Counted from the stretch's first letter, positions 1 through 7,746 are shown. The stretch: DNA of 34,303 nucleotides from Schleiferilactobacillus harbinensis DSM 16991 (GCF_000425885.1 NZ_AUEH01000035.1:1-34303), one strand, 5' to 3'. A program made the numbers and translations. Notes: generated from the sequence alone by a model not told the origin.

Positions 1-301
1 CACACCGATCATGCATTCCGATCAAGGCTGGCAATACCAAACCCGTGAATACCAGATCCGGTTACACGCCATGGGAATCGTTCCAAGCATGTCCCGCAAA
101 GGCAACTGTCATGACAATGCCCCAATGGAAAGTTTCTTCAACCTGCTTAAGCGTGAACGTCTCAATCGACAACCGATTAAGGATATTAAGGAGCTGAAAC
201 AAATCGTGACGCATTACGCCAGATAGTTTAATCATGATCGAATTTCACTGAACAAAAACGGCCTGACCCCGATTGAATATCGGAATCAAACCGCTGCGTA
301 A
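1..301 (+). pseudogene. IS3-family (IS150-like) transposase OrfB, 3' part, with in-frame stop
   Basis: This is the C-terminal part of a DDE integrase-type transposase that begins before the window. The visible reading contains HSDQGWQY (region of the second catalytic Asp) and MESFFNLLKRE, whose E is the catalytic Glu. Translation stops at TAG 224-226, but the same frame continues as FNHDRISLNKNGLTPIEYR to a TAA at 299-301, which is the normal IS150-type C terminus. The stop sits where a Tyr or other residue normally precedes FNHDR, so a point nonsense mutation is the simplest explanation. The product would lose about 24 residues after the catalytic Glu and is probably inactive, although this is inferred. 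The terminal inverted repeat follows directly. Confidence 0.88.
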
Positions 302-313
302 TTAATTTCCAAA

Positions 314-339
314 CTGTCTAACTTTTTTGTTGCACTTCA
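314..339. repeat. right terminal inverted repeat of the IS3-family element
   Basis: The stretch TGTCTAACTTTTTTGTTGCA followed by CTTCA matches the usual IS150/IS3-group end (the outward reading starts TGAAGTGCAAC). It lies 13 bases after the transposase frame ends, and a different gene begins immediately beyond it. The left end and any target duplication lie outside the window. Confidence 0.75.
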
Positions 340-540
340 CAATTGGGCCACGGTCTCTTTGGTAGTAAATTGCTCATTTGGCCCGGCGATGATGACAGCT
401 ACGCTGCTAACCGCTTGAAAATAACTGACCCACGTCAAATACTGACCGCTTTTATCATACCAAAAGATAAGTCCATGATAGGCCGCAAATGCCCGGTCAA
501 GAAGGCTCGCGATCTTTTTCTCCTGGCTTGAATCAGTCAT
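337..540 (-). pseudogene. small hypothetical membrane-associated protein, 3' end removed by IS3 insertion
   Basis: This is a 67-codon reading with ATG at 538-540 and an AGGGGA ribosome binding site 8 bases upstream. It begins MTDSSQEKKIASLLDRAFA and has one hydrophobic stretch at about residues 38-52. Its stop codon TGA (337-339 on the minus strand) lies inside the end of the IS element: the last codon from the original gene is the Leu at 340-342 and the IS end supplies the stop. The original protein was therefore very likely longer. I do not recognise the family. A cre-like site lies about 100 bases upstream. It may still be translated as a truncated peptide. Confidence 0.6.
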
Positions 541-642
541 ATAATCATCCCCTGTAGTTATGAGTGGCTTTGTGCCTGCTTACATTTAGAGAGTATAACT
601 GCCAATTGTGTTCTTCTCTTCCGATAATCGCCAGTTTAGCCA

Positions 643-656
643 TTTAAGCGTTTACA
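643..656. promoter_or_regulatory. cre-like site (CcpA), one mismatch
   Basis: TTTAAGCGTTTACA matches the TGNAANCGNWNNCW catabolite-responsive consensus except at position 2. On the other strand it reads TGTAAACGCTTAAA. It lies upstream of the truncated leftward gene and just beyond the terminator of the lipoprotein gene. Function is inferred from the motif only. Confidence 0.4.
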
Positions 657-670
657 CCATTTTATCATAT

Positions 671-701
671 CAAAAAACGGTCCAGTATAATAACTGGACC
701 G
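671..701 (-). terminator. intrinsic terminator of the lipoprotein gene
   Basis: A perfect 9-bp stem CGGTCCAGT / ACTGGACCG (678-686 and 693-701) with a 6-base loop is followed on the minus strand by a run of U (671-677 read in reverse). It lies about 60 bases past the stop of the leftward lipoprotein gene. Confidence 0.85.
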
Positions 702-761
702 CAAAATAAAAAGAAACCACTACCCATTTTTGTGAATGAATCAATTAAATATTGAGCTCAA

Positions 762-1484
762 TTACTCAGGCAACTGCCCATTCCAGCCAGCATCCCGAGT
801 CAATTCCAACGAATCATACCCGGCCATGGTCAGATACATCTTACCATTGCTGATCTTCGCAAGAATATTATTAATCCCCGGCTTAGTGGCCCGGAAGAGC
901 ACGCGGCCGTCAGCCATTTGTTCAGCAACTACCGGTGACTGAGTTGTATTCCCGTCTTGGGTTACGACCATCGTCCCAGTTGTGGTGTAATAAATCGTAA
1001 ACCCGTCTGCACCATCCCACTTACCGTAGAATTGCGCCAACGGTACAGCGGATTCAGTCGAGCTGCTTTCAGCTGCTGCCTGCTTGCTGCTAGAAGACGC
1101 AACGCTGCTAGTGCTGCTGCTCTGCGGTTGACTGCTGGTTGTCGCAGCAGCTTGCTGCTGACTGCTTTGGGTGCTGGCTGCCGGTGCGCTGTATGTATCA
1201 TTATTCGCTACCGGTTGGCTGGATTCAGTTGATTGGGAAGCACTGTTTTGATCAGTGCCCTCGCTATTGTCCGGTGTGGAACTAGCGGCAGCGGCGACCT
1301 GCTTGTCACTGCTCTTTTTGCTTTCAGATTTCTTTTCTGACTTCTTAGGTGCCTTCACGGATGAGGATGTCGTATCGGACTGGGACACTGCAGCGCTGTG
1401 ATTGTTGGTGCCTTCACTGCAACCAGCCAAAAGAATTAACGATAATGCGGATATAAGTGCGATGTGCAATGTACGTGTCTTCAT
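762..1484 (-). CDS. serine-rich lipoprotein, function unknown
   Basis: A 240-residue exported lipoprotein. The start chosen is the ATG at 1482-1484, 6 bases after GAGGTG; the longer reading has no better site. Residues 1-22 form a signal peptide ending in a lipobox (ILLAGC), so the mature N-terminal Cys should be lipidated and anchored outside the membrane. Residues about 25-150 are a low-complexity Ser/Ala/Gln/Lys linker. The C-terminal ~90 residues form a compact domain starting PLAQFYGKWDG with an alternating beta-rich pattern, like small lipocalin-type or substrate-holding domains; no family is recognised. It has its own promoter and terminator, so it is monocistronic. A second lipoprotein of the same layout lies at 8869-9681. 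Confidence 0.85.
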   Translation of the reverse strand: MKTRTLHIALISALSLILLAGCSEGTNNHSAAVSQSDTTSSSVKAPKKSEKKSESKKSSDKQVAAAASSTPDNSEGTDQNSASQSTESSQPVANNDTYSAPAASTQSSQQQAAATTSSQPQSSSTSSVASSSSKQAAAESSSTESAVPLAQFYGKWDGADGFTIYYTTTGTMVVTQDGNTTQSPVVAEQMADGRVLFRATKPGINNILAKISNGKMYLTMAGYDSLELTRDAGWNGQLPE

Positions 1485-1502
1485 ATTTATCACCTCGTAA
1501 AC

Positions 1503-1531
1503 AGTGTAACCGACCAAAACGCTGGAAACAA
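1503..1531 (-). promoter_or_regulatory. promoter of the lipoprotein gene
   Basis: On the minus strand there is TTGTTT (1526-1531), a 17-base spacer and TACACT (1503-1508). Transcription would begin about 10-12 bases before the ribosome binding site. The motif match is good but unproven. Confidence 0.5.
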
Positions 1532-1657
1532 CCCTATGTTACAAAATTGTTACCTAGTTTGTAAGGCTTTAGAAATATTTAGACTTTTGTCCGCCAATGG
1601 CTTTCCCACCCCAGACTCGGTATGCTGGTAGTAGTAACTAGCGAAAGGATGACCACC

Positions 1658-2636
1658 ATGAAATACAGAACTTTAGGAAAAACTGGTTTAAAAATCAGCG
1701 AAGTCTCCCTCGGCACCTGGCAGCTTGGCGGCAAATGGGGCGACCCGTTCAGCACTCAAGACGCCCAAGACACCCTCGCCGCGGCCTATGACGCCGGCGT
1801 GAACTTTTTCGACACCGCCGACGTCTACCAAGACGGCCAAAGCGAGCACGCCATCGGCCAGTTCCGCAAGACTCACGACGACATCATCATTTCCACGAAA
1901 ATCGGCCGCAAGCTACCGGAACAAACGGCGGCCGGTTATTCACCGGACAATATCCGCCAATGGATCGATGATTGTCTAACCAACCAAGGCGTCGACGCCC
2001 TGGACAATGTCCTGCTCCACTGTCCCAGTTTCGATACATATTACACGCCTGAGACTTTCTTCACGTTGGATCAGCTCCAAAAAGAGGGCAAGATCAAGAA
2101 CTACGGGGTGAGTGTCGAAAAGGTGGAGCAGGCTATCAAGGCCCTGGACTACAACATCGGCAGCGTGGAGATCATTTTCAACATGTTCCGCCTGCGCCCG
2201 GCCAAGCTGTTCTTCGAGCTGGCCAAGCAGCACAACGTCGGCATCCTTGCCCGGGTGCCGCTGGCTTCGGGCCTGCTGTCTGGTAAATACACCCTGGATA
2301 CCCAGTTCGGTCCCAACGATCAACGGACGACGAATCGTCACGGGGAGCAATTTGACAAGGGTGAGACCTTCTCCGGTGTCGACTACGCCACCGGCGTAAA
2401 AGGCCGCCAATGAACTGAAGACCCGGCTGCACACCGATAACCTGGCCGCCACTGCCCTGCGCTGGATCCTGATGTTCGACGCCGTCTCCACCGTGATTCC
2501 CGGCGCCAGCAAGGCCAGCCAGATCAGCCGCAACACGACGGCCGCCGACCTGCCCGCCCTGACTCACGAGCAGATGGGCATCGTCGAAGACGTGTACGCA
2601 CAATACATTAAGAACCCGGTCGATTATCTCTGGTAA
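1658..2636 (+). pseudogene. aldo/keto reductase, disrupted by a one-base frameshift
   Basis: This is an NAD(P)H-dependent aldo/keto reductase of the YajO/Tas type, expected to reduce aldehydes or ketones in the cytoplasm. The start is ATG 1658, 8 bases after AAAGGA. The N terminus MKYRTLGKTGLKISEVSLGT and the DTADVYQDGQSE motif (catalytic Asp and Tyr) are typical. The first frame runs to TGA at 2411-2413. The remaining ~80 residues (ANELKTRLHTDNLAAT ... IPGASKASQI ... DYLW) are intact in the next frame to TAA 2634-2636. Dropping one A from the A-run at 2398-2401 would restore VKAANELK, so this is a single-base insertion or a sequencing error. A weak promoter, TGGCTT-N17-TATGCT, lies at 1598-1626. 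Restored length is about 325 residues, normal for the family. Confidence 0.85.
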
Positions 2637-2660
2637 TCAACCGCCCCGTCACAGTTGAGA

Positions 2661-2703
2661 AAATGGCTGACCAAGGCCTATGCGCGCTGGTCAGCCATTT
2701 TTC
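2661..2703. terminator. bidirectional terminator between convergent genes
   Basis: An 11-bp perfect stem ATGGCTGACCA / TGGTCAGCCAT (2663-2673 and 2688-2698) is flanked by A-rich sequence on the left and TTTTTCT on the right. It can end both the rightward reductase transcript and the leftward ABC operon. Confidence 0.8.
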
Positions 2704-2710
2704 TATCCCA

Positions 2711-3385
2711 TTACAAATCCCGATACTCGTACAATCTCCGGGCCAGCCAGAGCGACCCAATAAACAGCACCGCACCAACGGCTAAGGCAATCCCGCCAAT
2801 CCGCAGGCCCCGACGAGAAAGAAAGCCGGCCGTCCCCACGAATTGGGAAGAAATACCGCCCAGATACCCGACAAACAACCCAGTAACGATAAAGGGCAGA
2901 AAAACCGCGTACGGCGCTTTCTCATAGCTCACCCGCATCAGAATCGGATACTGCACGGCAGTCATCATCAGCAGCATGTACGGGCCGACCAAAGAGATAG
3001 ACAGCAGGATCTGGAAGTCGCTGCCGAACAGCGCTGGCCGCAGCAGATGGATCACCATCAGTGTCAGCCACGTATTCCCCAACATCAGCAACCCCACCGT
3101 GAGCGCAAACAGATAGTGGCCATGGACCACATCCCGCCGGCGAATCGGCAGCATGGCGTACAGCGCATCCAGACTGCGCTGGGCGCTGGAGATAAACGGC
3201 GTGATCAGATACGCGCCGGACCCGCCGATCATGCCGCCGAAGCCGATCAAAAACGCATCTTCGCGCATCGGGCTGTACGCTAACCCAATCGTGATCAAAT
3301 CAATGGCCAAGTAAATATAGACCACATTATTCCGCGCGCTGACGGCGTGCATGTCGAGCATCATCATTTTATAAGCGTTGCGCAT
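2711..3385 (-). CDS. ABC-2 type transporter permease, copy 2 of a tandem pair
   Basis: A 224-residue integral membrane protein with about six hydrophobic segments. It is the last gene of the leftward operon. The start is ATG 3383-3385, preceded by GGGAGGAA; an in-frame TTG 15 bases earlier lies inside the ribosome binding site and was rejected. It is a clear paralogue of the gene just upstream (3410-4084). Both begin MRNA, share the N-terminal plan YIYL..DL....AFSPM/AYSPM, a GGSGA.LITPFI segment, the cytoplasmic LP.RRRDVV.GHYLFA loop, and end in ARRLY.RDL. The family resembles the ABC-2/YtrC-D group of permeases that pair with a YtrB-type ATPase; the substrate is unknown. The gap to the upstream copy is 24 bases, so they are co-translated, and the two probably form a heterodimer. 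Confidence 0.85.
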   Translation of the reverse strand: MRNAYKMMMLDMHAVSARNNVVYIYLAIDLITIGLAYSPMREDAFLIGFGGMIGGSGAYLITPFISSAQRSLDALYAMLPIRRRDVVHGHYLFALTVGLLMLGNTWLTLMVIHLLRPALFGSDFQILLSISLVGPYMLLMMTAVQYPILMRVSYEKAPYAVFLPFIVTGLFVGYLGGISSQFVGTAGFLSRRGLRIGGIALAVGAVLFIGSLWLARRLYEYRDL

Positions 3386-3409
3386 GCGCGTTCCTCCCAA
3401 ACTTATTCA

Positions 3410-4084
3410 TCACAAATCCCGCTGGCCGTACAACCGCCGGGCCACCAACAGCGACACCAGGAACACCGCCGCCCCACCGGCCAAGCTCAAGCCTAGCAAG
3501 GGATACCCGCGGGCAGAAAAGACCCCCCGGGGCCCGAGCAGATCAGTGGACGACCCGGCGATGTACCCCGACACCAGGCCCGCCGCCACGATCGGCAAGA
3601 AGATCAAATACGGCGCCTTTTCGTAACCGATCCGCATCACTATCGGATATTGCACGGACGACATCAGCAGCAGCATAAACGGCCCGACGAGGGCAAAGGC
3701 AATCAAAATCGGCAAATCAGCACTGAACAGCGTCGGCCGCAGCCAGTGAAGTACAATCACGATCAGCCAGGTGTTCAGGAGCAGCAGTCCGCCAAGCGTG
3801 ACCGCAAACAAGTAATGCCCATTCACCACATCCCGCCGGCGCACTGGCAGCAAAGCATAAAACGCGTCGAGTCCGCGCTGACCGCTGGCAATGAACGGGG
3901 TGATGAGACACGCCCCCGATCCGCCGATCAGACCGCCGAACCCAACCAGGAACGCCGTTTTCTGCATTGGACTGAACGCTAAGGCCACGGTGACCAGGTC
4001 CGTGATGAGATAAATGAACAAGATACTGCTGCGTGTATTCACGGACCGCATATCGAGCCGCATGATCCGCACTGCATTACGCAT
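3410..4084 (-). CDS. ABC-2 type transporter permease, copy 1 of a tandem pair
   Basis: A 224-residue membrane protein with about six transmembrane segments, paralogous to the next gene. The start is ATG 4082-4084, with GGGAGGGG just upstream; a TTG 15 bases earlier is inside that site. The start overlaps the stop of the ATPase gene by 8 bases, so translation is coupled. The conserved arginine-rich cytoplasmic loop (LPVRRRDVVNGHYLFA, about residues 72-87) is a plausible contact with the ATPase coupling groove. It likely forms the membrane channel of a two-permease exporter with its neighbour and the 4077-4952 ATPase. No substrate can be read from the sequence. Confidence 0.85.
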   Translation of the reverse strand: MRNAVRIMRLDMRSVNTRSSILFIYLITDLVTVALAFSPMQKTAFLVGFGGLIGGSGACLITPFIASGQRGLDAFYALLPVRRRDVVNGHYLFAVTLGGLLLLNTWLIVIVLHWLRPTLFSADLPILIAFALVGPFMLLLMSSVQYPIVMRIGYEKAPYLIFLPIVAAGLVSGYIAGSSTDLLGPRGVFSARGYPLLGLSLAGGAAVFLVSLLVARRLYGQRDL

Positions 4085-4952
4085 GGGGGCCCCTCCCAAA
4101 GTAAATCATCAATTCTTCCAGCGTGATGCTTTCCTGAAGCAGGGTATCTGGCAAACCCACCGTCTGATCCACCGCCAGCAAGCCGCTGAGCCCTTCGCTG
4201 TGGGTCCGCAGACCAATCAACGCGGCACGCAAGGCCGGCGTCAAATCAGCTAAGCCGCCTTTGATCAATACATACTGACCCAGCAGATCATCCACGTGGC
4301 CAAAGAACTGCTGCCGGCCGCCGCGAATGTACAGCAGAAAGTCCGCGATTCGTTCCAAGTCTCCGGTCAGATGGGTCGACAGCAGCACCGAATGCTGCCC
4401 ATCCGCGATAAAGTCCTGCAATCGGGTCAGCAGTTCATCCCGGGCCAGCGGATCCAGCCCCGCCGTGGGTTCATCCAAAATCAGCAAGCGCGGATGATGG
4501 GCTAAGGCCGCCGCTAATTGCAGCTTCACCTGGGTCCCCCGGGACATGCTCTTATACTTGGTTTTCAGCGGAATCTCCATGTCGGTGCACAATTGGTCAA
4601 AATACGCATCATCCCATTGGGGGAAGAAAGACCGCAGACTTTTCGCCACCTGCTTCACCCGCCAATAATCGGGATACAGCGTGGTATCCAACTGCACGCC
4701 CAAACTGTCCCGCAGAGCGATCCGGTCGGCCGCGGTAGCGGCGCCGAGCAAGCTGATGGTTCCCGCATCCGGCCGGATCATATCCAGCAAGGCCTTGATG
4801 GTGGTGGTTTTCCCCGCCCCATTGGGCCCGATCATGCCCATGATGTAGCCGGCGGGCAAATGGAAATGGATCCCATGCAGGGTGAACTCCTTATACTGTT
4901 TCGCTAAACCGTCCACGACGATCAGATTTTCTTCCTCACCGGTCACCATCAT
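4077..4952 (-). CDS. ABC transporter ATP-binding protein (YtrB-like)
   Basis: An ATPase of about 291 residues that powers the two downstream permeases from the cytoplasmic face. It has a Walker A box GPNGAGKTTT, a signature region MSRGTQVKLQLAAAL in place of LSGGQ, Walker B LLILDEPTAGLD and an H-loop LLSTH. The degenerate MSRG signature is typical of the YtrB/BcrA-related exporter ATPases that travel with GntR regulators. The start is uncertain: ATGs at 4950-4952 and 4947-4949 both overlap the end of the regulator gene by about 15 bases, and the site is weak (AAGTGG), which fits translational coupling. The C-terminal ~80 residues after the ATPase core are variable. Confidence 0.87.
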   Translation of the reverse strand: MMVTGEEENLIVVDGLAKQYKEFTLHGIHFHLPAGYIMGMIGPNGAGKTTTIKALLDMIRPDAGTISLLGAATAADRIALRDSLGVQLDTTLYPDYWRVKQVAKSLRSFFPQWDDAYFDQLCTDMEIPLKTKYKSMSRGTQVKLQLAAALAHHPRLLILDEPTAGLDPLARDELLTRLQDFIADGQHSVLLSTHLTGDLERIADFLLYIRGGRQQFFGHVDDLLGQYVLIKGGLADLTPALRAALIGLRTHSEGLSGLLAVDQTVGLPDTLLQESITLEELMIYFGRGPHA

Positions 4953-5331
4953 CACCACTTTCTGCTGCAATCAGCGTATCAAGCATCGTGTGCAGGTCCT
5001 GCACGGGAATCTTCGCCAGCTGGGCCGCCGCCAGGGCGTCGCCGAGGTGCTCCTCAATCTCCCGCAGGGCGTGCTCCTGAACCAGCGCACTATCCTGGCC
5101 CAGCACGTAACTGCCCTTGCCCTGGACGTTGTTTACAAATCCCTGCTCCTCCAAGTCATGGTAGGCCCGCGTCGTGGTGATCACACTGATCTGCAAATCT
5201 TTCGCGAGCTGACGAATGGAGGGCAGCAATGTGCCCTCCACCAGATCGCCAGCAAGAATGGCGGTTTTAATTTGGTCTTCGATCTGTTGATAGATCGGAA
5301 TACCCGCTTTATTTGATACGACGATCCGCAT
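4936..5331 (-). CDS. GntR-family transcriptional regulator, YtrA type
   Basis: A 131-residue DNA-binding regulator. The start is ATG 5329-5331, preceded by AGAGGCGG; the 30-residue upstream extension overlaps the permease gene end and was rejected. The N-terminal winged helix (about residues 8-75: GIPIYQQIEDQI, then LLPSIRQLAKDLQISVITTTRAY) matches the GntR family. The C-terminal tail is only about 55 residues with a helical ALREIEEHLGDAL segment, which is the short tail of the YtrA subfamily rather than a FadR, HutC or aminotransferase domain. It lies inside the operon between two ABC transporters and probably represses the operon from the palindrome near 7544-7590. The ligand is unknown; relatives respond to cell-wall antibiotics. 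Confidence 0.87.
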   Translation of the reverse strand: MRIVVSNKAGIPIYQQIEDQIKTAILAGDLVEGTLLPSIRQLAKDLQISVITTTRAYHDLEEQGFVNNVQGKGSYVLGQDSALVQEHALREIEEHLGDALAAAQLAKIPVQDLHTMLDTLIAAESGDDGDR

Positions 5332-5360
5332 ACTGCCGCCTCTGCTTTCTACAAGATTGC

Positions 5361-6638
5361 TTATTTCGTATTTGCTGGTACAGCTTTGCCCCGGCCCCGT
5401 TCGCTGCGGGCGATCGTCCATGACTGACGCAGCGCATGCCAGATACTGTTGTCGGAGTATGCCAGCACATTGGTTTCATAGAGTTTCGCCGCTAGCCAGG
5501 TGAAGACGATCAGAAAGGCCGTGCTGATGGCCAGCGCGATCACGGCCTCGCCGCTGCTGACCTGACCCACCGCCAGCCGGGAGGGCATCATCATCGGCGA
5601 CAGGAACGGGATGTAACTCATGATGCTCATCAGCGGCGTGCTGCCGTTGGCGGACATCAGGGAGGCCAGATACCCGATCAAGGACAGCATCACCACCGGC
5701 ATGGAGGCCTGGCCAGCCTGTTCCTGACTGGCTACCAGGGACCCCAGCAGTGCAGACAGCACGGTGTAGCTGAGAATTCCAACAATGAAGAAGCCCAGGG
5801 TCACTGCCAGGAAGCTGCCGTCCAGCATTGACCAATCCACCTGACTGACGATTCCGCGAATCGTTTGATTATTGCGGCCCACCAGCAAGGCAATACCGGT
5901 CGCAATGCCGTACAGAATGATTTGAACAACCATCAATGCCATGATCCCTAATATTTTACCAATAAATTGGGCCCGTGCGCTAATCGCCGCAAGAATCATT
6001 TCTTCGATCCGACTGCCCTTCTCCGTGGCGATCTCTTGAGCGGTCATGGATCCGTAGCTGAGCAGGAAGCCGTAGAACAGCACGCTGATCGCCATGGCCA
6101 GGAAATACTTAGCCCCCTCGTCGGCGCCGCCCTTGGTGCTCATCTTGCCGCTATCCGAGAACGTCACGCTCCGGGTAGTCACCGTGGGCGGCGTGAGCAG
6201 CTTGGTCAGCTGAGCGCCGGTCAAGTGCAGTTCGCCGGCCACGGCCGCCGTATTCAGCTGGCTCAGATCCGCCGTCAGCGTGTTTTTGCTGACGTCTTGG
6301 CCGCCTTGGCGGCTGATATACCGGCTGGTGTATGGCGTTTGGGCATTGACGGTGAGGACCCCGTCAATTTTCTTATCCCGCAGCGCTTTCTCGGCCGCGG
6401 CTTGACTGCCGTATGTCCGATACTTCACTGAATCGCTGGACTGTTTGCTTAGCCCTTGCTGAATCGGTTGCGCGGCGACCACGCCGACTTCAGCCGGGGC
6501 CGTCGTACTGCTGACGTAATACCCGATCCCGAACATGATCAGACCGAGAACCAGCGGCGACAGGACGATAGACCACCAGGTACCGCTCTTCAGATTTTTG
6601 CGAAAAACTTGGTTGAAAACAATTTTGACTGTGTTCAT
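5361..6638 (-). CDS. ABC transporter permease, NatB-like (ABC-2 family)
   Basis: A 425-residue membrane protein with one N-terminal transmembrane segment (about residues 23-42), a large extracytoplasmic domain (about 45-175) and five or six C-terminal segments. This is the architecture of NatB/YhaP-type ABC-2 exporters that pair with DUF4162-carrying ATPases. The conserved block QEIATEKGSRIEEMIL follows the extracytoplasmic region. The start ATG 6636-6638 overlaps the ATPase stop as ATGA, so the two subunits are coupled. In Bacillus relatives the role is sodium or drug efflux; here the substrate is only inferred. The stop is 29 bases before the regulator gene starts. Confidence 0.87.
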   Translation of the reverse strand: MNTVKIVFNQVFRKNLKSGTWWSIVLSPLVLGLIMFGIGYYVSSTTAPAEVGVVAAQPIQQGLSKQSSDSVKYRTYGSQAAAEKALRDKKIDGVLTVNAQTPYTSRYISRQGGQDVSKNTLTADLSQLNTAAVAGELHLTGAQLTKLLTPPTVTTRSVTFSDSGKMSTKGGADEGAKYFLAMAISVLFYGFLLSYGSMTAQEIATEKGSRIEEMILAAISARAQFIGKILGIMALMVVQIILYGIATGIALLVGRNNQTIRGIVSQVDWSMLDGSFLAVTLGFFIVGILSYTVLSALLGSLVASQEQAGQASMPVVMLSLIGYLASLMSANGSTPLMSIMSYIPFLSPMMMPSRLAVGQVSSGEAVIALAISTAFLIVFTWLAAKLYETNVLAYSDNSIWHALRQSWTIARSERGRGKAVPANTK

Positions 6639-7531
6639 GCCGATGCACCTGCTTTCAGTTTGAAAATTTCATCCAATGTCGGCGGCTGCTGACTGAATTC
6701 CGGTAAATACCCCTTCGCCGTGGCGGCTTCGAACAACGCCCGACCCGCGGCCGGATCGCTCAAGGTCAGCGTATAGCGCGTGCCCTGCTGGAGCACCTTG
6801 GCGACCCCGGGGAAGGCTTCTAATTCGGCGTCGCTCAGCGGCGGCTGTTCCAAATAGACCTTGGTCCGGCCAAATTGATGGCGAATCTCGCTGACTTTGC
6901 CGTTCAGCACGGTTTCACCATTGCGCAGCATAACAAGATGATCAGAGACTTCCTCCACGTTGCTCATGTCATGACTGGAGAAAATAATGGCCGATCCGTT
7001 CTCCTTGAGCAAACGGATCCCATCTTCCAAGAGGCCCGCATTCACCGGATCCAATCCAGAGAAAGGCTCATCGAGAATCAACAGTTTGGGCATGTGGATC
7101 AAAGTAGCAATCAGCTGAATCTTTTGCTGATTCCCCTTCGACAGGTCTTTAACTTTATCGGTTTTCTTCCCCTTAACTTGGAACCGGTCCATCCACTCGT
7201 CTAACCGCGATAGGGCATTGGCCCGGGAGAGGCCGTGGAGCTGGGCAAAGAAAACGATCTGGTCGGCCACCTTCATCTTCGGGTACAAGCCCCGCTCTTC
7301 CGGCAGATAACCGATGAACGCCCGGTCTTGGTTGGCGATGGGCCGGCCATTCCACAGCACCGCCCCATTATCCGGATGGAGAAAGTTCAGAATCATTCGG
7401 AACGTCGTCGTCTTCCCCGCGCCGTTTTGGCCGATCAGACCCATGATCGTCCCCGGCGCGACGCTGAACGTTTCGTTATGGACAGCGGTTTGACCGCCGA
7501 ATGTTTTGGTTAATCCCTGCAATTCCAGCAT
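6635..7531 (-). CDS. ABC transporter ATP-binding protein, NatA-like with DUF4162 tail
   Basis: A 298-residue ATPase and the first gene of the six-gene operon. The start chosen is ATG 7529-7531, 6 bases after GAGGTG; a GTG three codons upstream sits inside that site. Domains: Walker A GQNGAGKTTT at residues 34-43, signature LSKGNQQKIQL, Walker B LLILDEPFSGLD, H-loop SSHD, then a C-terminal ~75-residue DUF4162-type domain ending in PTLDEIFKLKAG. That tail is characteristic of NatA/YhaQ ATPases paired with large ABC-2 permeases, which is exactly the next gene. It energises export by the 5361-6638 permease. Confidence 0.9.
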   Translation of the reverse strand: MLELQGLTKTFGGQTAVHNETFSVAPGTIMGLIGQNGAGKTTTFRMILNFLHPDNGAVLWNGRPIANQDRAFIGYLPEERGLYPKMKVADQIVFFAQLHGLSRANALSRLDEWMDRFQVKGKKTDKVKDLSKGNQQKIQLIATLIHMPKLLILDEPFSGLDPVNAGLLEDGIRLLKENGSAIIFSSHDMSNVEEVSDHLVMLRNGETVLNGKVSEIRHQFGRTKVYLEQPPLSDAELEAFPGVAKVLQQGTRYTLTLSDPAAGRALFEAATAKGYLPEFSQQPPTLDEIFKLKAGASA

Positions 7532-7543
7532 TGCACTCACCTC

Positions 7544-7590
7544 TACTGTTCATAGTGTTTATACTGTACATATTACAATATATACAGTAT
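7544..7590 (-). promoter_or_regulatory. operator-like cluster of TACTGT half-sites before the ABC/GntR operon
   Basis: A perfect 8-bp inverted repeat ATACTGTA (7561-7568) and TACAGTAT (7583-7590) with a 14-base spacer lies in AT-rich sequence that must contain the operon promoter. A third half-site TACTGT with similar flank (TACTGTTCATAG versus TACTGTACATAT) is at 7544-7549, next to the ribosome binding site of the first gene. Spacing and symmetry suit a dimeric GntR repressor; the encoded YtrA-type protein is the natural candidate. Exact -35 and -10 boxes are ambiguous. Confidence 0.55.
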
Positions 7591-7603
7591 AGGCAATTGG
7601 AAG

Positions 7604-7669
7604 AAAAGTCAAGGGAAATCTCTCGGAAAATTTGCATTTCTTTTCCAAGAGATTTCCCTTTTTGACTTT
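7604..7669. repeat. 65-base near-perfect palindrome, possible small mobile or structured element
   Basis: The arms pair over about 25 of 29 positions: AAAGTCAA (7605-7612) with TTGACTTT (7662-7669), then GGGAAATCTCT with AGAGATTTCCC, then GGAAAA with TTTTCC around a 10-base loop (7631-7640). One arm has three extra bases and there is one mismatch. It lies between the tRNA-Leu terminator and the ABC operon promoter. Neither side has a strong U-tract, so it is not a convincing terminator. Confidence 0.7.
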
Positions 7670-7746
7670 CCCGACACGTACCCGCACAACACCCCCTGCA
7701 AATGCTGTAAAATAGAGACAGCGTGTGCAGGAAAGAATTTTTCCAC

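Noticed and set aside
957-1232. Open frames opposite the serine-rich lipoprotein stalk
   Set aside because: They arise from the repetitive Ser/Ala/Gln codons on the other strand, have no ribosome binding site, and the lipoprotein has clear signals.
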